Assembly (NCBI RefSeq): GCF_002929825.1
Contig: NZ_PJJN01000031.1
Location: 162,133 to 226,132 of the forward strand
Length of the DNA stretch: 64,000 nt
Direction: 5' to 3'
Source of the DNA: Cryobacterium sp. Y29
GTDB lineage: Bacteria > Actinomycetota > Actinomycetes > Actinomycetales > Microbacteriaceae
Within the stretch, counting starts at the first letter, position 1, and each line of letters begins with the position of its first letter. Made by a program: the position numbers and the translations under genes. The notes beneath the pieces are model-generated. The model was not told the DNA's origin, searched no databases, and saw nothing but the letters and a program-made list of their open reading frames with translations. This document shows, in pieces, positions 18,247 to 29,351 of this stretch.

Positions 18247-19980
18247 ATGCACGAAACCCTGTCGAGACGGTGGAGCAGCATCTCCCTCCGTTCCAAGATC
18301 ACCGGCGTCACGGTGCTGATGCTCACGCTCGGCCTGCTTGTTTCGGGCATCGGCACCATGGCAATGCTGAAGCAGTACGTGGTGACGCAGGTCGACACGC
18401 AGCTGCAGGTCGACACGCAAACCGCGCTCAGCGGCTATTCGGCGAGCGTGTTCTCGCAGGGCGACACCGAGGGCGTCGCGTCGGACTACTTCGTGGCCCT
18501 CTACGACCAGGACGGTACCCTGATCACGCGTACCTGGCAGGAACGCGACCACGCCGAACTGCCGGTCGTGGGCATGCCGCTCGACCTGAAACGGGTCTCG
18601 CAGCTTGACGGGCAGATCCAAACCCTGTGGGACGCTGCCCACGACACCGAGTTTCACGCGATCATGGTTCCCGTGGTGATCAGCCCCACCGGCACCTATG
18701 GCACCCTCGTCATGGCGGTGTCGCTCCGGCCGACCGAGAACACCATGGCCACCTACCTCACGATCTTTCTCGGCTTCGGCGCTGGCGTTGTCTTGATCGG
18801 AGCCATGCTCACCCGGGTGCTCGTCACGACCACCTTCGTGCCGTTGCGTGAGGCAGAGCAGACGGCAGCGGCCATCGCCGACGGTGACTTCAGCCAGCGG
18901 CTCGGTGGTGCGACCCCCAACACCGAGGTCGGTCGCCTCAACCGTTCGCTCAACATCATGCTCAGCCGCATCGACCGTGCCTTCAAGGACCGCGCCCGCA
19001 CCATCGACCAGATGCGTCGTTTCGTCGGCGACGCAAGCCACGAATTGCGCACCCCCCTCGTCTCCGTTCGTGGCTACGCCGAGCTGTACCGCATGGGCGC
19101 GCTGCAGACGCCCGAAGATGTTGCACAGGCCATGGAACGCATCGAAAAAGAGGCCATTCGCATGGGTGGTTTAGTCGAGGATCTGCTCGAACTGGCCCGC
19201 CTCGATGAAACCAAGCCGCTGGCTTTGACCCCGGTGGATCTCGTTCCACTGGCCCGCGACGCCGCCCTCGACACCATGGCCAGTTCCCCTGGCCGCCAGG
19301 TCACTGTGCTCACTCCCCCGCCGCCGGTTGGGCCGCGCGGCGACGACCTCGACGTGACTCTTGACGGGAACCCTGGAGAAATTCTTCCCGTCGGGCATGA
19401 CTCGTCGGAGAGCGTCACCACGGGCACCATCACCCGGCCGCCGGGAACCGGCACACCAACCGGAGCGATCGCCTTTGCCGGAGCCACCTTGGCCCGGCTG
19501 CGCACCCGCAAGCCCCGTCGGGGAAGCCCTGTTATGCCCGACGCCGACCTGACCGCGCTGCCGGTGGATACGCCACTACCGCCGATCGTCATGGCTGAAG
19601 AGAATAAGATTCGCCAGGTCATCACCAACCTCATGGGCAACGCGATGCGTTTCACCGCCACTGATAGCCCGATCGAACTCGAAGTCAAGGTGGATTCGCA
19701 CACCCAGCGGGCTTCGATCGCCGTGATCGACCACGGTGAAGGTATTCCGCCGCAGATTCGAGAGAAAATCTTTCAGCGCTTCTGGCGCGCCGACTCCTCT
19801 CGCGCCCGTGAAACCGGCGGTAGCGGGCTCGGGCTGGCTATCGTCGCCGCAATCGTCGCGAGCCACAACGGCACGGTCGACGTCATCGAAACCCCGGGCG
19901 GAGGCGCGACTTTTCGCGTTTCACTCCCGCTCGCCGGCTCGGCGAGCGCCCCGCAGCACGCGCAGCCCGTCATTCCGTAG
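18247..19980 (+). CDS. Sensor histidine kinase with linker insertion
   Basis: 577 residues. Membrane segments at about 17-41 and 172-195 flank an extracytoplasmic sensor region, followed by HAMP and a HisKA domain with the phospho-acceptor in DASHELRTPL (His265). The ATPase has its N box in IRQVITNLMGNAMRFT (about 457), then DHGEGIP, FQRFWRADSSR and GGSGLGLAIV. Between HisKA and the ATPase, residues about 355-450 hold a Pro/Gly/Thr-rich insertion (PPPPVGPRGDD, RPPGTGTPTG) that normal kinases of this class lack. It partners the adjacent PhoP-like regulator. The signal sensed is unknown. Confidence 0.9.
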   Translation: MHETLSRRWSSISLRSKITGVTVLMLTLGLLVSGIGTMAMLKQYVVTQVDTQLQVDTQTALSGYSASVFSQGDTEGVASDYFVALYDQDGTLITRTWQERDHAELPVVGMPLDLKRVSQLDGQIQTLWDAAHDTEFHAIMVPVVISPTGTYGTLVMAVSLRPTENTMATYLTIFLGFGAGVVLIGAMLTRVLVTTTFVPLREAEQTAAAIADGDFSQRLGGATPNTEVGRLNRSLNIMLSRIDRAFKDRARTIDQMRRFVGDASHELRTPLVSVRGYAELYRMGALQTPEDVAQAMERIEKEAIRMGGLVEDLLELARLDETKPLALTPVDLVPLARDAALDTMASSPGRQVTVLTPPPPVGPRGDDLDVTLDGNPGEILPVGHDSSESVTTGTITRPPGTGTPTGAIAFAGATLARLRTRKPRRGSPVMPDADLTALPVDTPLPPIVMAEENKIRQVITNLMGNAMRFTATDSPIELEVKVDSHTQRASIAVIDHGEGIPPQIREKIFQRFWRADSSRARETGGSGLGLAIVAAIVASHNGTVDVIETPGGGATFRVSLPLAGSASAPQHAQPVIP

Positions 19981-20113
19981 GGATTTCGCCGCATCCTCCA
20001 CAGGCCACCAGCGCCGGCATGCGCGCACAGATCCGTTTCGAAGAGCGGATGCCGCCCGCCCACCTTCTACGCTCACAGTCACCAACCACTGTTATGTAGG
20101 AGAAGGGCACACC

Positions 20114-20404
20114 ATGACAAGCTTCCAGGTCGACAGCGATGCGGTACAGAGCACGGCGAGTACCGCCCGTGGCACCATTGCGCGCGTGCAGGCAGATGTC
20201 GGCGATCTCAACGCCCAGCTGACCAGCCTCGAAGGCTTCTGGACCGGCCAGGCTTCCGCGGCCTTCCAGGGGGCGTTCGCCGAGTGGCGCGGCATGCACC
20301 AGCAGTTGGAAGAGAGCCTGACTCTGCTCAATCAGGCACTGAGCGTCGCCGGGCAGCAGTACGCCGAGACCGAGCAGGCGAACACCCGTCTGTTCGCCCG
20401 CTAG
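20114..20404 (+). CDS. WXG100 (ESAT-6-like) protein
   Basis: 96 residues, the standard size. Two helices join at the WXG turn (GFWTGQAS, residues 41-48), and helix 2 ends with QQYAETEQAN, including a YxxxE-like export signal near the C-terminus. Such proteins are small helical hairpins usually secreted by type VII systems. It stands alone: no partner and no ESX ATPase is seen in the window. The start ATG follows GTAGGAGAAGGG at good spacing. Confidence 0.9.
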   Translation: MTSFQVDSDAVQSTASTARGTIARVQADVGDLNAQLTSLEGFWTGQASAAFQGAFAEWRGMHQQLEESLTLLNQALSVAGQQYAETEQANTRLFAR

Positions 20405-20634
20405 GCGGGTCGGCGGGTGCTTTCGGCGGTAGGTGGCGTTCATCCGTGTGCGCTGTCACGCGCGGGATGACACCATCTCACTCCGCCGAGCCTCGAGTAT
20501 TCTTGAAAATACGGGGATTCTCGGTGCTAGACTGACAGATACTCACAAGCGCCGCCACCGCGGCCACTCGGACAGCCGACTCGCGCACACGCGGCCGGCA
20601 CCATCGAGACATCACACCAAGCACCAAGGATGAG

Positions 20635-22770
20635 ATGACTCTCTCTGCCCCCATTCCCGCCGCAGTACCGTCGACAGGGCCTCCCGATCCGCCCCCGGAA
20701 AACAAAACCCGGGTCAATAAGACGGTTTTCTTCGGATCAGCCTCCGGTATCATCGCCATCGCACTCTGGGCGATCCTCGCCCCGACCAACGCGAGCGACG
20801 TTATCGCCGCCGTCGTCGACTGGGTGTCGGTCAACCTCGGCTGGTACTACTTCCTGATCGTCACCGTCGTTCTGGTCTTCGTCATCGTCGTCGCCCTCTC
20901 CCGGGTCGGTAAAACTCGTCTGGGTCCCGACCACTCACGCCCACAGTTCAGCCTGTTCACCTGGACGGCCATGCTGTTCGCCGCAGGAATCGGCATCGAC
21001 CTGATGTTCTTCTCGGTCTCCGAGCCGGTCACGCAGTACCTCGCCCCGCCCACCGGCGACGGCGGTTCCGTCGAGGCCGCACGTCAGGCCATGGTCTGGA
21101 CGCTGTTCCACTACGGCATCACCGGCTGGGCGCTCTACGCCCTGATGGGCCTAGCCCTCGGCTACTTCGCCTATCGGCAGAACCTGCCGCTGAGCATCCG
21201 TTCGGCGCTGTACCCGATTTTCGGCAAAAAGATTCACGGCCCGATCGGTGACGTGGTCGACATCGCCGCAATTCTCGGAACCATCTTCGGCATCGCGACG
21301 AGCCTCGGAATCGGCGTCGCCCAGCTCAACTACGGCCTGACCTTCATGTTCGGAACGCCGGAGACCGTTCTGGTGCAGGGCTCTCTCATTGCCCTGAGCG
21401 TGGTCATGGCGACGATTTCCGTCGTCTCCGGGGTCGAGAAGGGCATTCGACGCCTGTCGGAACTCAACGTCCTGCTCAGCGTTGGTCTCATGCTATTCAT
21501 TCTTATCGTCGGCAACACGAGCTTTCTGCTCGACGCCATCATTCTGAACATCGGCGACACCCTCAGCCGGTTCCCGGCGATGACTCTCAACACATTCGCT
21601 TACAACCGCCCCGACGAGTGGCTCAACTGGTGGACCCTGTTCTTCTGGGCGTGGTGGATCGCCTGGGCACCGTTCGTAGGCCTGTTCCTGGCCCGCATCA
21701 GCCGCGGCCGCACCATCCGCGAGTTCGTCGCCGGCACCATGATCGTTCCGTTCGCGTTTATCCTGCTCTGGATCGCCGTCTTCGGCAACAGCGCCCTCGC
21801 GATCGTCATCGGCGGAGACGCCGGCTTTGGCGAGGTGGCGATGAATTCACCGGAGCGCGCCTTCTACTCGCTGCTGGCCGAATTCCCGTTCGCCCCTGCA
21901 ACGGCCGCGATCGCCACGTTCACGGGTTTGCTGTTCTACGTCACGAGCGCCGACTCCGGTGCCCTGGTGATGGCGAACTTCACCTCGCACCTCAAAGATT
22001 CCGAATCCGACGGTCCCAAGTGGCTGCGCATCTTCTGGGCGGTGACCACCGGCGTGCTGACAATGTCGATGCTGCTGGTCGGCGGCATCCCAACCCTACA
22101 GAATGCCACCATCATCATGGGGCTGCCGTTCTCGGCGGTGCTGCTGCTCGTCATGCTGGGGCTGTATCGGGCGCTGCGGCTCGAGCAGTCTCTCACCGAC
22201 AGTTACCGCGCGAGCCTGCCCGGACTGCTGTCCGGCCGCAGTACCGACCCGGCCCGCGCGCGTAACTGGCGCCAGCGGCTGAGCCGCGCGATGAGCTACC
22301 CCGGCCCGCGCCAAGCCGAACGCTTCCTGTCGGGCGTGGCACTGCCCGCCCTGCAGGAAGTGCGCGACGAACTCGTGACGCAGGGCGCCGAGGTGACCCT
22401 GTCGAAGGGCGTCGTCGACGGCCTGCAGCTACCGCACCTCGACCTGAACGTGTCCATGGGCGACGAGCGCGGGTTCAAATACCAGATCTACCCAGTGCAG
22501 CTCGACACCCCGACCTACGCCGTACGGGCGGCCAGCGCGAGCGGAAAGTACTACCGCATGGAGGTCTTCTCCCTCGAGGGCAGCCACGGCTACGACCTCA
22601 TGGGCTACAGCAAGGAGCAGGTCATCACCGACGTGCTCGACCATTACGAAACGCACCTCGACTTTCTGCACCTCAACCGGGCAGAGCCGGGAAACACCGC
22701 CCTCGCCGAGGACCAGGTGGCCAAAGACAATTGGGAAGCCGATTTCGAATCGGACGAGGTCAAACAATGA
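20635..22770 (+). CDS. BCCT-family choline/betaine transporter
   Basis: 711 residues with 12 predicted membrane helices. The family signature is in WWTLFFWAWWIAWAPFVGLFLARISRGRT, and the substrate aromatic region and glycine stretch FAAGIGIDLMFF are present. A cytosolic tail of about 170 residues after the last helix resembles E. coli BetT, where the tail senses osmotic strength. It imports choline or betaine with an ion gradient. It is first in an operon with betB and betA: its TGA overlaps the betB ATG. The ATG at 20635 follows AAGGATGAG. Choline is the likely substrate because oxidising enzymes follow. Confidence 0.92.
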   Translation: MTLSAPIPAAVPSTGPPDPPPENKTRVNKTVFFGSASGIIAIALWAILAPTNASDVIAAVVDWVSVNLGWYYFLIVTVVLVFVIVVALSRVGKTRLGPDHSRPQFSLFTWTAMLFAAGIGIDLMFFSVSEPVTQYLAPPTGDGGSVEAARQAMVWTLFHYGITGWALYALMGLALGYFAYRQNLPLSIRSALYPIFGKKIHGPIGDVVDIAAILGTIFGIATSLGIGVAQLNYGLTFMFGTPETVLVQGSLIALSVVMATISVVSGVEKGIRRLSELNVLLSVGLMLFILIVGNTSFLLDAIILNIGDTLSRFPAMTLNTFAYNRPDEWLNWWTLFFWAWWIAWAPFVGLFLARISRGRTIREFVAGTMIVPFAFILLWIAVFGNSALAIVIGGDAGFGEVAMNSPERAFYSLLAEFPFAPATAAIATFTGLLFYVTSADSGALVMANFTSHLKDSESDGPKWLRIFWAVTTGVLTMSMLLVGGIPTLQNATIIMGLPFSAVLLLVMLGLYRALRLEQSLTDSYRASLPGLLSGRSTDPARARNWRQRLSRAMSYPGPRQAERFLSGVALPALQEVRDELVTQGAEVTLSKGVVDGLQLPHLDLNVSMGDERGFKYQIYPVQLDTPTYAVRAASASGKYYRMEVFSLEGSHGYDLMGYSKEQVITDVLDHYETHLDFLHLNRAEPGNTALAEDQVAKDNWEADFESDEVKQ

Positions 22771-24263
22771 ACACTCTGAACGATTCTGCTGTGCCGGCCA
22801 CCCTGTTCATCAACGGCGCCTGGGTGCCCGCGAGCGACGCCGGCACCCGCGAGATCCGCTGCCCGGCCGACCAGAGCGTCGTCGGTACGGTCAGTGAGGC
22901 GACCACAGCGGATGTCCACGCCGCCATTCACTCCGCCCGCACCGCTTTCGACAGCCACGTTTGGAGCGCGGTTCCGGCGCCGGAACGCGGCGACTTTCTG
23001 CTGCGTGTCGCCGCCGAACTGCGCGTACGTCGCGCAGAGTTCGCCCGCGCCGAAACCCTCGACACCGGCAAACGCCTGGTCGAGAGCGAGATCGACATGG
23101 ACGACATCGCGAATTGCTTTGCCTACTTCGGCAAGCTCGCCGGGCAGGACAGCGGACGCATCGTCGATGCCGGCGACGAGAGCGTCGTCAGCCGCATCGT
23201 GCACGAACCCGTCGGCGTCTGCGGCCTGATCGCGCCGTGGAACTATCCGCTGCTGCAGGCCGCGTGGAAGATCGCTCCGGCCCTTGCCGCCGGCAACAGC
23301 TTCGTACTCAAGCCGAGCGAGCTGACCCCGCACACCAGCATGCTCATGATGATCTTGCTCGACGACCTCGGCCTTCCGGCCGGCGTCGCCAACCTCGTGC
23401 TCGGCGCAGGCGCCGTGGCCGGGGCGCCGCTCTCCAGCCACCCCGATGTCGACCTCGTTTCATTCACCGGCGGACTCGAAACCGGCAGGAAGATCGCCGC
23501 GGCCGCCGCTGGAACGGTCAAGAAGGTCGCGCTCGAACTCGGCGGTAAAAATCCCAACGTGATCTTTGCCGACGCCGACTTCGACGCGGCGCTGGACAAT
23601 GCGCTCAACGGCGCGTTTGTGCACTCGGGGCAGGTCTGCTCGGCGGGCGCGCGCATCGTGGTGGAAGCATCCGTCGCGGAGAAGTTCGTCGACGAGCTGG
23701 TGCGCCGCGCGAACCAGATTCGTCTCGGCGGACCGTTTGATCCAGAGTCCGAAACGGGGCCGCTGATCAGCGCAGCCCACCGCGACAAGGTCACCGCCTA
23801 CGTGGCGAAGGGCATCGCCGAGGGCGCGCGCCTGCGCGCCGGCGGGACCTGGGGCGAGGGCGACCTCGCCCAGGGCTACTACTACACGCCGACCATTCTT
23901 GACCAGGTGTCGAGCGGCATGTCCGTTGTGATCGACGAAGCTTTCGGCCCGGTGGTGACGATTGAAACCTTCGAGACCGAAGCCGAAGCCGTGCGCATCG
24001 CCAACGACACCGTCTACGGCCTGGCCGGCGCGGTCTGGACCCAGGACGCCGGCAAGGCCCAGCGCGTTGCCAAGGCCCTGCGCCACGGGACCGTCTGGAT
24101 CAACGACTTCCACCCCTACCTGCCACAAGCGGAATGGGGCGGCTACGGCCAGTCGGGCGTCGGCCGCGAGCTCGGTCCGATGGGCCTCGGAGAGTACCAG
24201 GAGACCAAGCACATCTACCAGAACACGGCACCGGCCGTGACGGGCTGGTTTCAGCGGCGCTAG
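22767..24263 (+). CDS. betB: Betaine-aldehyde dehydrogenase
   Basis: 498-residue NAD-dependent aldehyde dehydrogenase. The catalytic Cys is in GQVCSAGAR, the general-base Glu in ELGGKNPN, and the cofactor loop is FTGGLETGRKIA. It oxidises betaine aldehyde to glycine betaine, the second step from choline. ATG at 22767 overlaps the transporter stop (ATGA); the longer frame from 22731 is inside the transporter gene. The assignment to betaine aldehyde rests on the transporter and dehydrogenase on either side. Confidence 0.9.
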   Translation: MNTLNDSAVPATLFINGAWVPASDAGTREIRCPADQSVVGTVSEATTADVHAAIHSARTAFDSHVWSAVPAPERGDFLLRVAAELRVRRAEFARAETLDTGKRLVESEIDMDDIANCFAYFGKLAGQDSGRIVDAGDESVVSRIVHEPVGVCGLIAPWNYPLLQAAWKIAPALAAGNSFVLKPSELTPHTSMLMMILLDDLGLPAGVANLVLGAGAVAGAPLSSHPDVDLVSFTGGLETGRKIAAAAAGTVKKVALELGGKNPNVIFADADFDAALDNALNGAFVHSGQVCSAGARIVVEASVAEKFVDELVRRANQIRLGGPFDPESETGPLISAAHRDKVTAYVAKGIAEGARLRAGGTWGEGDLAQGYYYTPTILDQVSSGMSVVIDEAFGPVVTIETFETEAEAVRIANDTVYGLAGAVWTQDAGKAQRVAKALRHGTVWINDFHPYLPQAEWGGYGQSGVGRELGPMGLGEYQETKHIYQNTAPAVTGWFQRR

Positions 24264-24311
24264 CGGGCATCCGCTCACCGGTATGACAGGAACACCCAGA
24301 TTAGGAATCAA

Positions 24312-25892
24312 TTGACCACTGCAACACCAGCTACTCCCACCGAATTCGACTACATCGTCATCGGGGGCGGATCGGCGGGGGCCGCCGTTGCCGCACGGCT
24401 CTCGGAGGACCCGACCGTTGAGGTCGCCCTCGTGGAGGCCGGTCCGGACGACCGCGGGATCGACGCCATTCTCCAGCTCGACCGCTGGATGGAATTGCTC
24501 GAGAGCGGCTACGACTGGGACTACCCCATCGAACCGCAGGAACACGGCAACTCGTTCATGCGGCACGCCCGCGCGAAAATCATGGGCGGCTGCTCGAGCC
24601 ACAACTCCTGCATCGCCTTCTGGGCACCCGCGGAAGACCTCGACGACTGGGCCGGTAAGCACGGCGCGACCGGTTGGGAGGCCGCCAACACCTTCCCGCT
24701 GTTCACCAAGCTGGAGACCAATGAAGACCAAGCTCCGCACCACGGCCAGGATGGCCCCGTGCACCTGATGAATGTGCCGGCCAACGATCCGTGCGGGGTC
24801 GCCCTGCTGGATGCCTGCGAGCAGGCCGGTATTCCGCGCACCACGTTCAATGCGGGCACAACCGTGATCAACGGTGCGAACTTCTTTCAGATCAACCGAC
24901 AAGTTGACGGCACGCGGGCATCGTCCTCGGTCTCCTACATTCACCCGATCATGGAACGCCCCAATTTCACGCTGCTCACCGATCGGCGTGCGCGCAAGCT
25001 CGTCTTCGACGAGAACAAGCGCTGCACCGGCGTTGATGTTGTCGACGCCGCCTTCGGTAAGACGCACCGCCTGAACGCCCGCGCCGAGGTCATCCTCTCG
25101 GCCGGCGCCATCGATTCACCGAAGCTGCTCATGCTCTCCGGTGTCGGTCCGGAGGAGCAGCTCGCCTCGTTCGGCATCGAGGTAATCGCGGACTCCCCCG
25201 GCGTCGGCGAGAACCTGCAGGACCACCCCGAAGGCGTCATTCAGTGGGAGGCCAAACGGCCAATGACCGATACCTCCACGCAGTGGTGGGAAGCCGGCAT
25301 CTTCACCACGACCGAGGACGGCCTCGACCGTCCCGACCTCATGTTCCACTACGGCTCCGTACCGTTCGACATGCACACCGCGCGCCACGGATACCCGACC
25401 ACGGAAAACGGATTCTGCCTGACTCCGAACGTGACCCACGCCCGGTCACGCGGTACGGTGACGCTGCGCAGCAGCGACTATCGCGACAAGCCCAAGGTGG
25501 ACCCGCGCTACTTCACCGACCCGCACGACATGCGCGTGATGATCGCCGGTATCCGCAAGGCCCGCGAGATCGTCGGGCAGCCGGCCATGGCCGACTGGGC
25601 GGGTGAAGAGCTGTACCCCGGCATCGACGTGCAAACGGATGCTGAGATCACCTCCTATATCGAGAAGACCCACAACACGGTTTACCACCCGGCCGGAACC
25701 GTGCGCATGGGCGCGATCGACGACGTGTTCTCGCCACTCGACCCGGAGCTGCGAGTAAAGGGTGTCACCGGCCTGCGCGTCGCCGACGCCTCGGTGATGC
25801 CAGAGCTCGTCACCGTCAACCCGAACATCACCACAATGATGATCGGTGAGCGCTGCGCTGAGCTGGTGAAGGCGACCCGCACCATCCGCTAG
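24312..25892 (+). CDS. betA: Choline dehydrogenase (GMC oxidoreductase)
   Basis: 526 residues. The FAD-binding motif is YIVIGGGSAGAAVAARLSED near the N-terminus; the GMC signature appears as MGGCSSHNSCIAFW, and the C-terminal active-site region has NTVYHPAGTVRMG and VNPNITTMMIGERCA. It oxidises choline to betaine aldehyde. The likely start is TTG 24312 with TTAGGAA upstream. It closes the bet operon and is followed by a bidirectional terminator before groEL. No BetI repressor gene is found here, so the operon must be controlled by something else. Confidence 0.9.
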   Translation: MTTATPATPTEFDYIVIGGGSAGAAVAARLSEDPTVEVALVEAGPDDRGIDAILQLDRWMELLESGYDWDYPIEPQEHGNSFMRHARAKIMGGCSSHNSCIAFWAPAEDLDDWAGKHGATGWEAANTFPLFTKLETNEDQAPHHGQDGPVHLMNVPANDPCGVALLDACEQAGIPRTTFNAGTTVINGANFFQINRQVDGTRASSSVSYIHPIMERPNFTLLTDRRARKLVFDENKRCTGVDVVDAAFGKTHRLNARAEVILSAGAIDSPKLLMLSGVGPEEQLASFGIEVIADSPGVGENLQDHPEGVIQWEAKRPMTDTSTQWWEAGIFTTTEDGLDRPDLMFHYGSVPFDMHTARHGYPTTENGFCLTPNVTHARSRGTVTLRSSDYRDKPKVDPRYFTDPHDMRVMIAGIRKAREIVGQPAMADWAGEELYPGIDVQTDAEITSYIEKTHNTVYHPAGTVRMGAIDDVFSPLDPELRVKGVTGLRVADASVMPELVTVNPNITTMMIGERCAELVKATRTIR

Positions 25893-25913
25893 CACGCAGA
25901 CCGATAGATACAT

Positions 25914-25949
25914 AAAAGTGGGCGCCTCCCGAAGGAGACGCCCACTTTT
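25914..25949. terminator. Bidirectional terminator between betA and groEL
   Basis: AAAAGTGGGCG and its complement CGCCCACTTTT enclose an inner CTCC/GGAG stem and a CGAA loop. It has A residues on one side and T on the other, so it can serve both convergent genes. Confidence 0.9.
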
Positions 25950-25971
25950 ATGGTCTTGCTAGCGGCGGGAC

Positions 25972-27670
<1,699 letters not shown>

Positions 27671-27677
27671 GTCGATT

Positions 27678-27704
27678 CTGGCACTCTGGGGTCGAGAGTG
27701 CAAG
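27678..27704 (-). promoter_or_regulatory. CIRCE operator 2 (HrcA site)
   Basis: CTGGCACTC, nine bases, then GAGTGCAAG: a second CIRCE-type repeat, less perfect at the outer ends, 7 bp further upstream than operator 1. Confidence 0.85.
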
Positions 27705-27741
27705 CGAGCATCTGGGGTTACGCCGGGTCAGCTACAGACCG

Positions 27742-28794
27742 TCAGGGAACGAGATCGGTCGAGCCGGTGCCGTTGGGCACCAATTGAAACCAGGTATTGC
27801 CCGGAGCTAGCCGTATTGTTACTCCATGAGCGTCGACAAGGCGGATCGGTGAGGTCTGAGAGCTCTTGCTCCAGGTGGCCGCAAGCGTCTTTCCACCGGT
27901 CGAGATCGACGCTTCACCCGAAGCGATGAGCTCGGTCTTGGGAATGCTCTGGTCGACGGTGACGTCCACCCGCAGCACCACAACATTAGTGGCCGCCAGC
28001 TGCACACCGTCGCCGGTGACGTCGGGCGTGCCGTCCTGGGCGCGCAGGTAGGCGGTGGCTTCAGCATTCCAGGTCCAGCTGCGGGCACTCGAGTTGGAGA
28101 ACCTGGTGTTGATCACTGAAATCGGAGCGCCGTCCACGACAGCGGACGCCCCGGCGAGAGTGGCCGCATAGGCGTACTGCTGGGCAGGCGGGGCAACTGT
28201 GACGTTGCGGTTAGCGAATTCCTTGGCGGCGAGGATTACGTTGTGCGGGGCCGCGGTAGCTTTCGATCGGGAGAACAAACCGGTCGTGTCGTAGTCGAAG
28301 ATGGCGCTGATCTGACCGGTCGCGGTCATGGCCTCGACGAATCGCTCCTGGCCGCCCGAATACGAAACGAGTCCGCCGAACGGGGCGATAATATCGGGGT
28401 CCATCGGGCGGATCGACCGTACCGGCCCGACCTGGTCAGGAATGCTCGACTGCCACACGGCGACGTACCGGGTGATGCCACCCTCGACCAGTTCTTCGAA
28501 CACGAGGTCGGTGCGGTCGATCGCGACCTGCGGGCGGGCGGCCACGTGGTTGTCGATCTTGGCTGCGAGGGAGGGGTGCGCCGGCGACCCGACTGCGACA
28601 GCAATGCCGGTGAGCGGTGCGATCTCCGTGGCGGCGGGGGCCGCATAGCCTGAAGCCCAGGCGGGGGTTGGAGTCTGGGTCGGCGTCGCGCTACTGCCGG
28701 AGCATCCGCTCAGCAGCAGTGCCGGCACGATCAGGGTGAGCAGGACCGCGGACTTCAACGGTCGTGTCGTGCGGGCTGTCTTTTTCTTGATCAC
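27742..28794 (-). CDS. DUF3048 lipoprotein
   Basis: 350 residues. The N-terminus is basic, then hydrophobic, then has a lipobox LLSGC, so it is a membrane-anchored surface lipoprotein. A Pro/Thr linker is followed by the DUF3048 pair of domains (as in YerB): PLTGIAVAVGSPAHPSLAAKIDNHVAARPQ, DLVFEELVEGGITRYVAVWQS, QVGPVRSIRPMD, then a C-terminal part ending WFQLVPNGTGSTDLV. Function unknown. GTG start with no clear ribosome site, just after a hairpin that ends the cspA transcript. Confidence 0.85.
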   Translation of the reverse strand: MIKKKTARTTRPLKSAVLLTLIVPALLLSGCSGSSATPTQTPTPAWASGYAAPAATEIAPLTGIAVAVGSPAHPSLAAKIDNHVAARPQVAIDRTDLVFEELVEGGITRYVAVWQSSIPDQVGPVRSIRPMDPDIIAPFGGLVSYSGGQERFVEAMTATGQISAIFDYDTTGLFSRSKATAAPHNVILAAKEFANRNVTVAPPAQQYAYAATLAGASAVVDGAPISVINTRFSNSSARSWTWNAEATAYLRAQDGTPDVTGDGVQLAATNVVVLRVDVTVDQSIPKTELIASGEASISTGGKTLAATWSKSSQTSPIRLVDAHGVTIRLAPGNTWFQLVPNGTGSTDLVP

Positions 28795-28803
28795 CGGTAA
28801 ACA

Positions 28804-28835
28804 CTAATGCCGCCCGTTGCAGCGGGCGGCATTAG
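28804..28835 (-). terminator. Hairpin after cspA
   Basis: CTAATGCCGCCCG and its exact complement around a 6-nt loop, 31 bp beyond the cspA stop. No T-run follows, and the DUF3048 start lies 10 bp downstream, so it could also control that gene. Confidence 0.65.
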
Positions 28836-28865
28836 GTGGGGGACAGACCCCGATTACGGGGTGTG

Positions 28866-29069
28866 TCAGGCCGGTCGAACCGATTCAGCCTGGGGGCCTT
28901 TCGCTCCGGCACCGACCTCGAAGACTACCTGCTGGCCTTCTTCAAGAACCTTGTACCCGCTCATGTCAATGGCGGAGTAGTGGACGAAAACGTCTTGCCC
29001 TCCCCCATCGACAGTGATGAAGCCGAAACCCTTTTCAGCGTTGAACCATTTCACGGTTCCGTTCGCCAT
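28866..29069 (-). CDS. Cold-shock protein CspA family
   Basis: 67 residues, a single cold-shock domain with [20 protein letters not shown] and DVFVHYSAI (RNP1 and RNP2), binding single-stranded RNA. The ATG has AAGGAGTAACAC upstream. The gap of about 280 bp upstream is compatible with the long 5' leader common in cold-inducible csp mRNAs. Confidence 0.97.
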   Translation of the reverse strand: MANGTVKWFNAEKGFGFITVDGGGQDVFVHYSAIDMSGYKVLEEGQQVVFEVGAGAKGPQAESVRPA

Positions 29070-29351
29070 GTGTTACTCCTTGCTCAATTTCGACGGCACC
29101 GCCCATTGGCTGTTCCGGGCCCTGTCGCAAAAACTGCGTTCATTCTGTGCGAGCAGCAAATCCCCGAGAGCAAGTCTTCTGTTTCAAGTTACCTACTGGT
29201 GCAAGTTACCTTGGGCGAGCGTTCTTGATCCGGGCGGGTAATGCCCGAACAAAATGTGTGACCAAGTCCAGATAGTACTGAAGCCACGGCGAAAGAACAG
29301 GGGCTTGACGAATCGGGCAATGCCCACTAAGTCCGAAGTTTTGACTGCCTA
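29070..29351 (-). other. Gap upstream of cspA, probable 5' leader and promoter
   Basis: No gene seen. The part nearest cspA is AT-richer than the surroundings and would lie in the mRNA leader of cspA. The far part follows the stop of the LytR_C gene. Confidence 0.35.
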
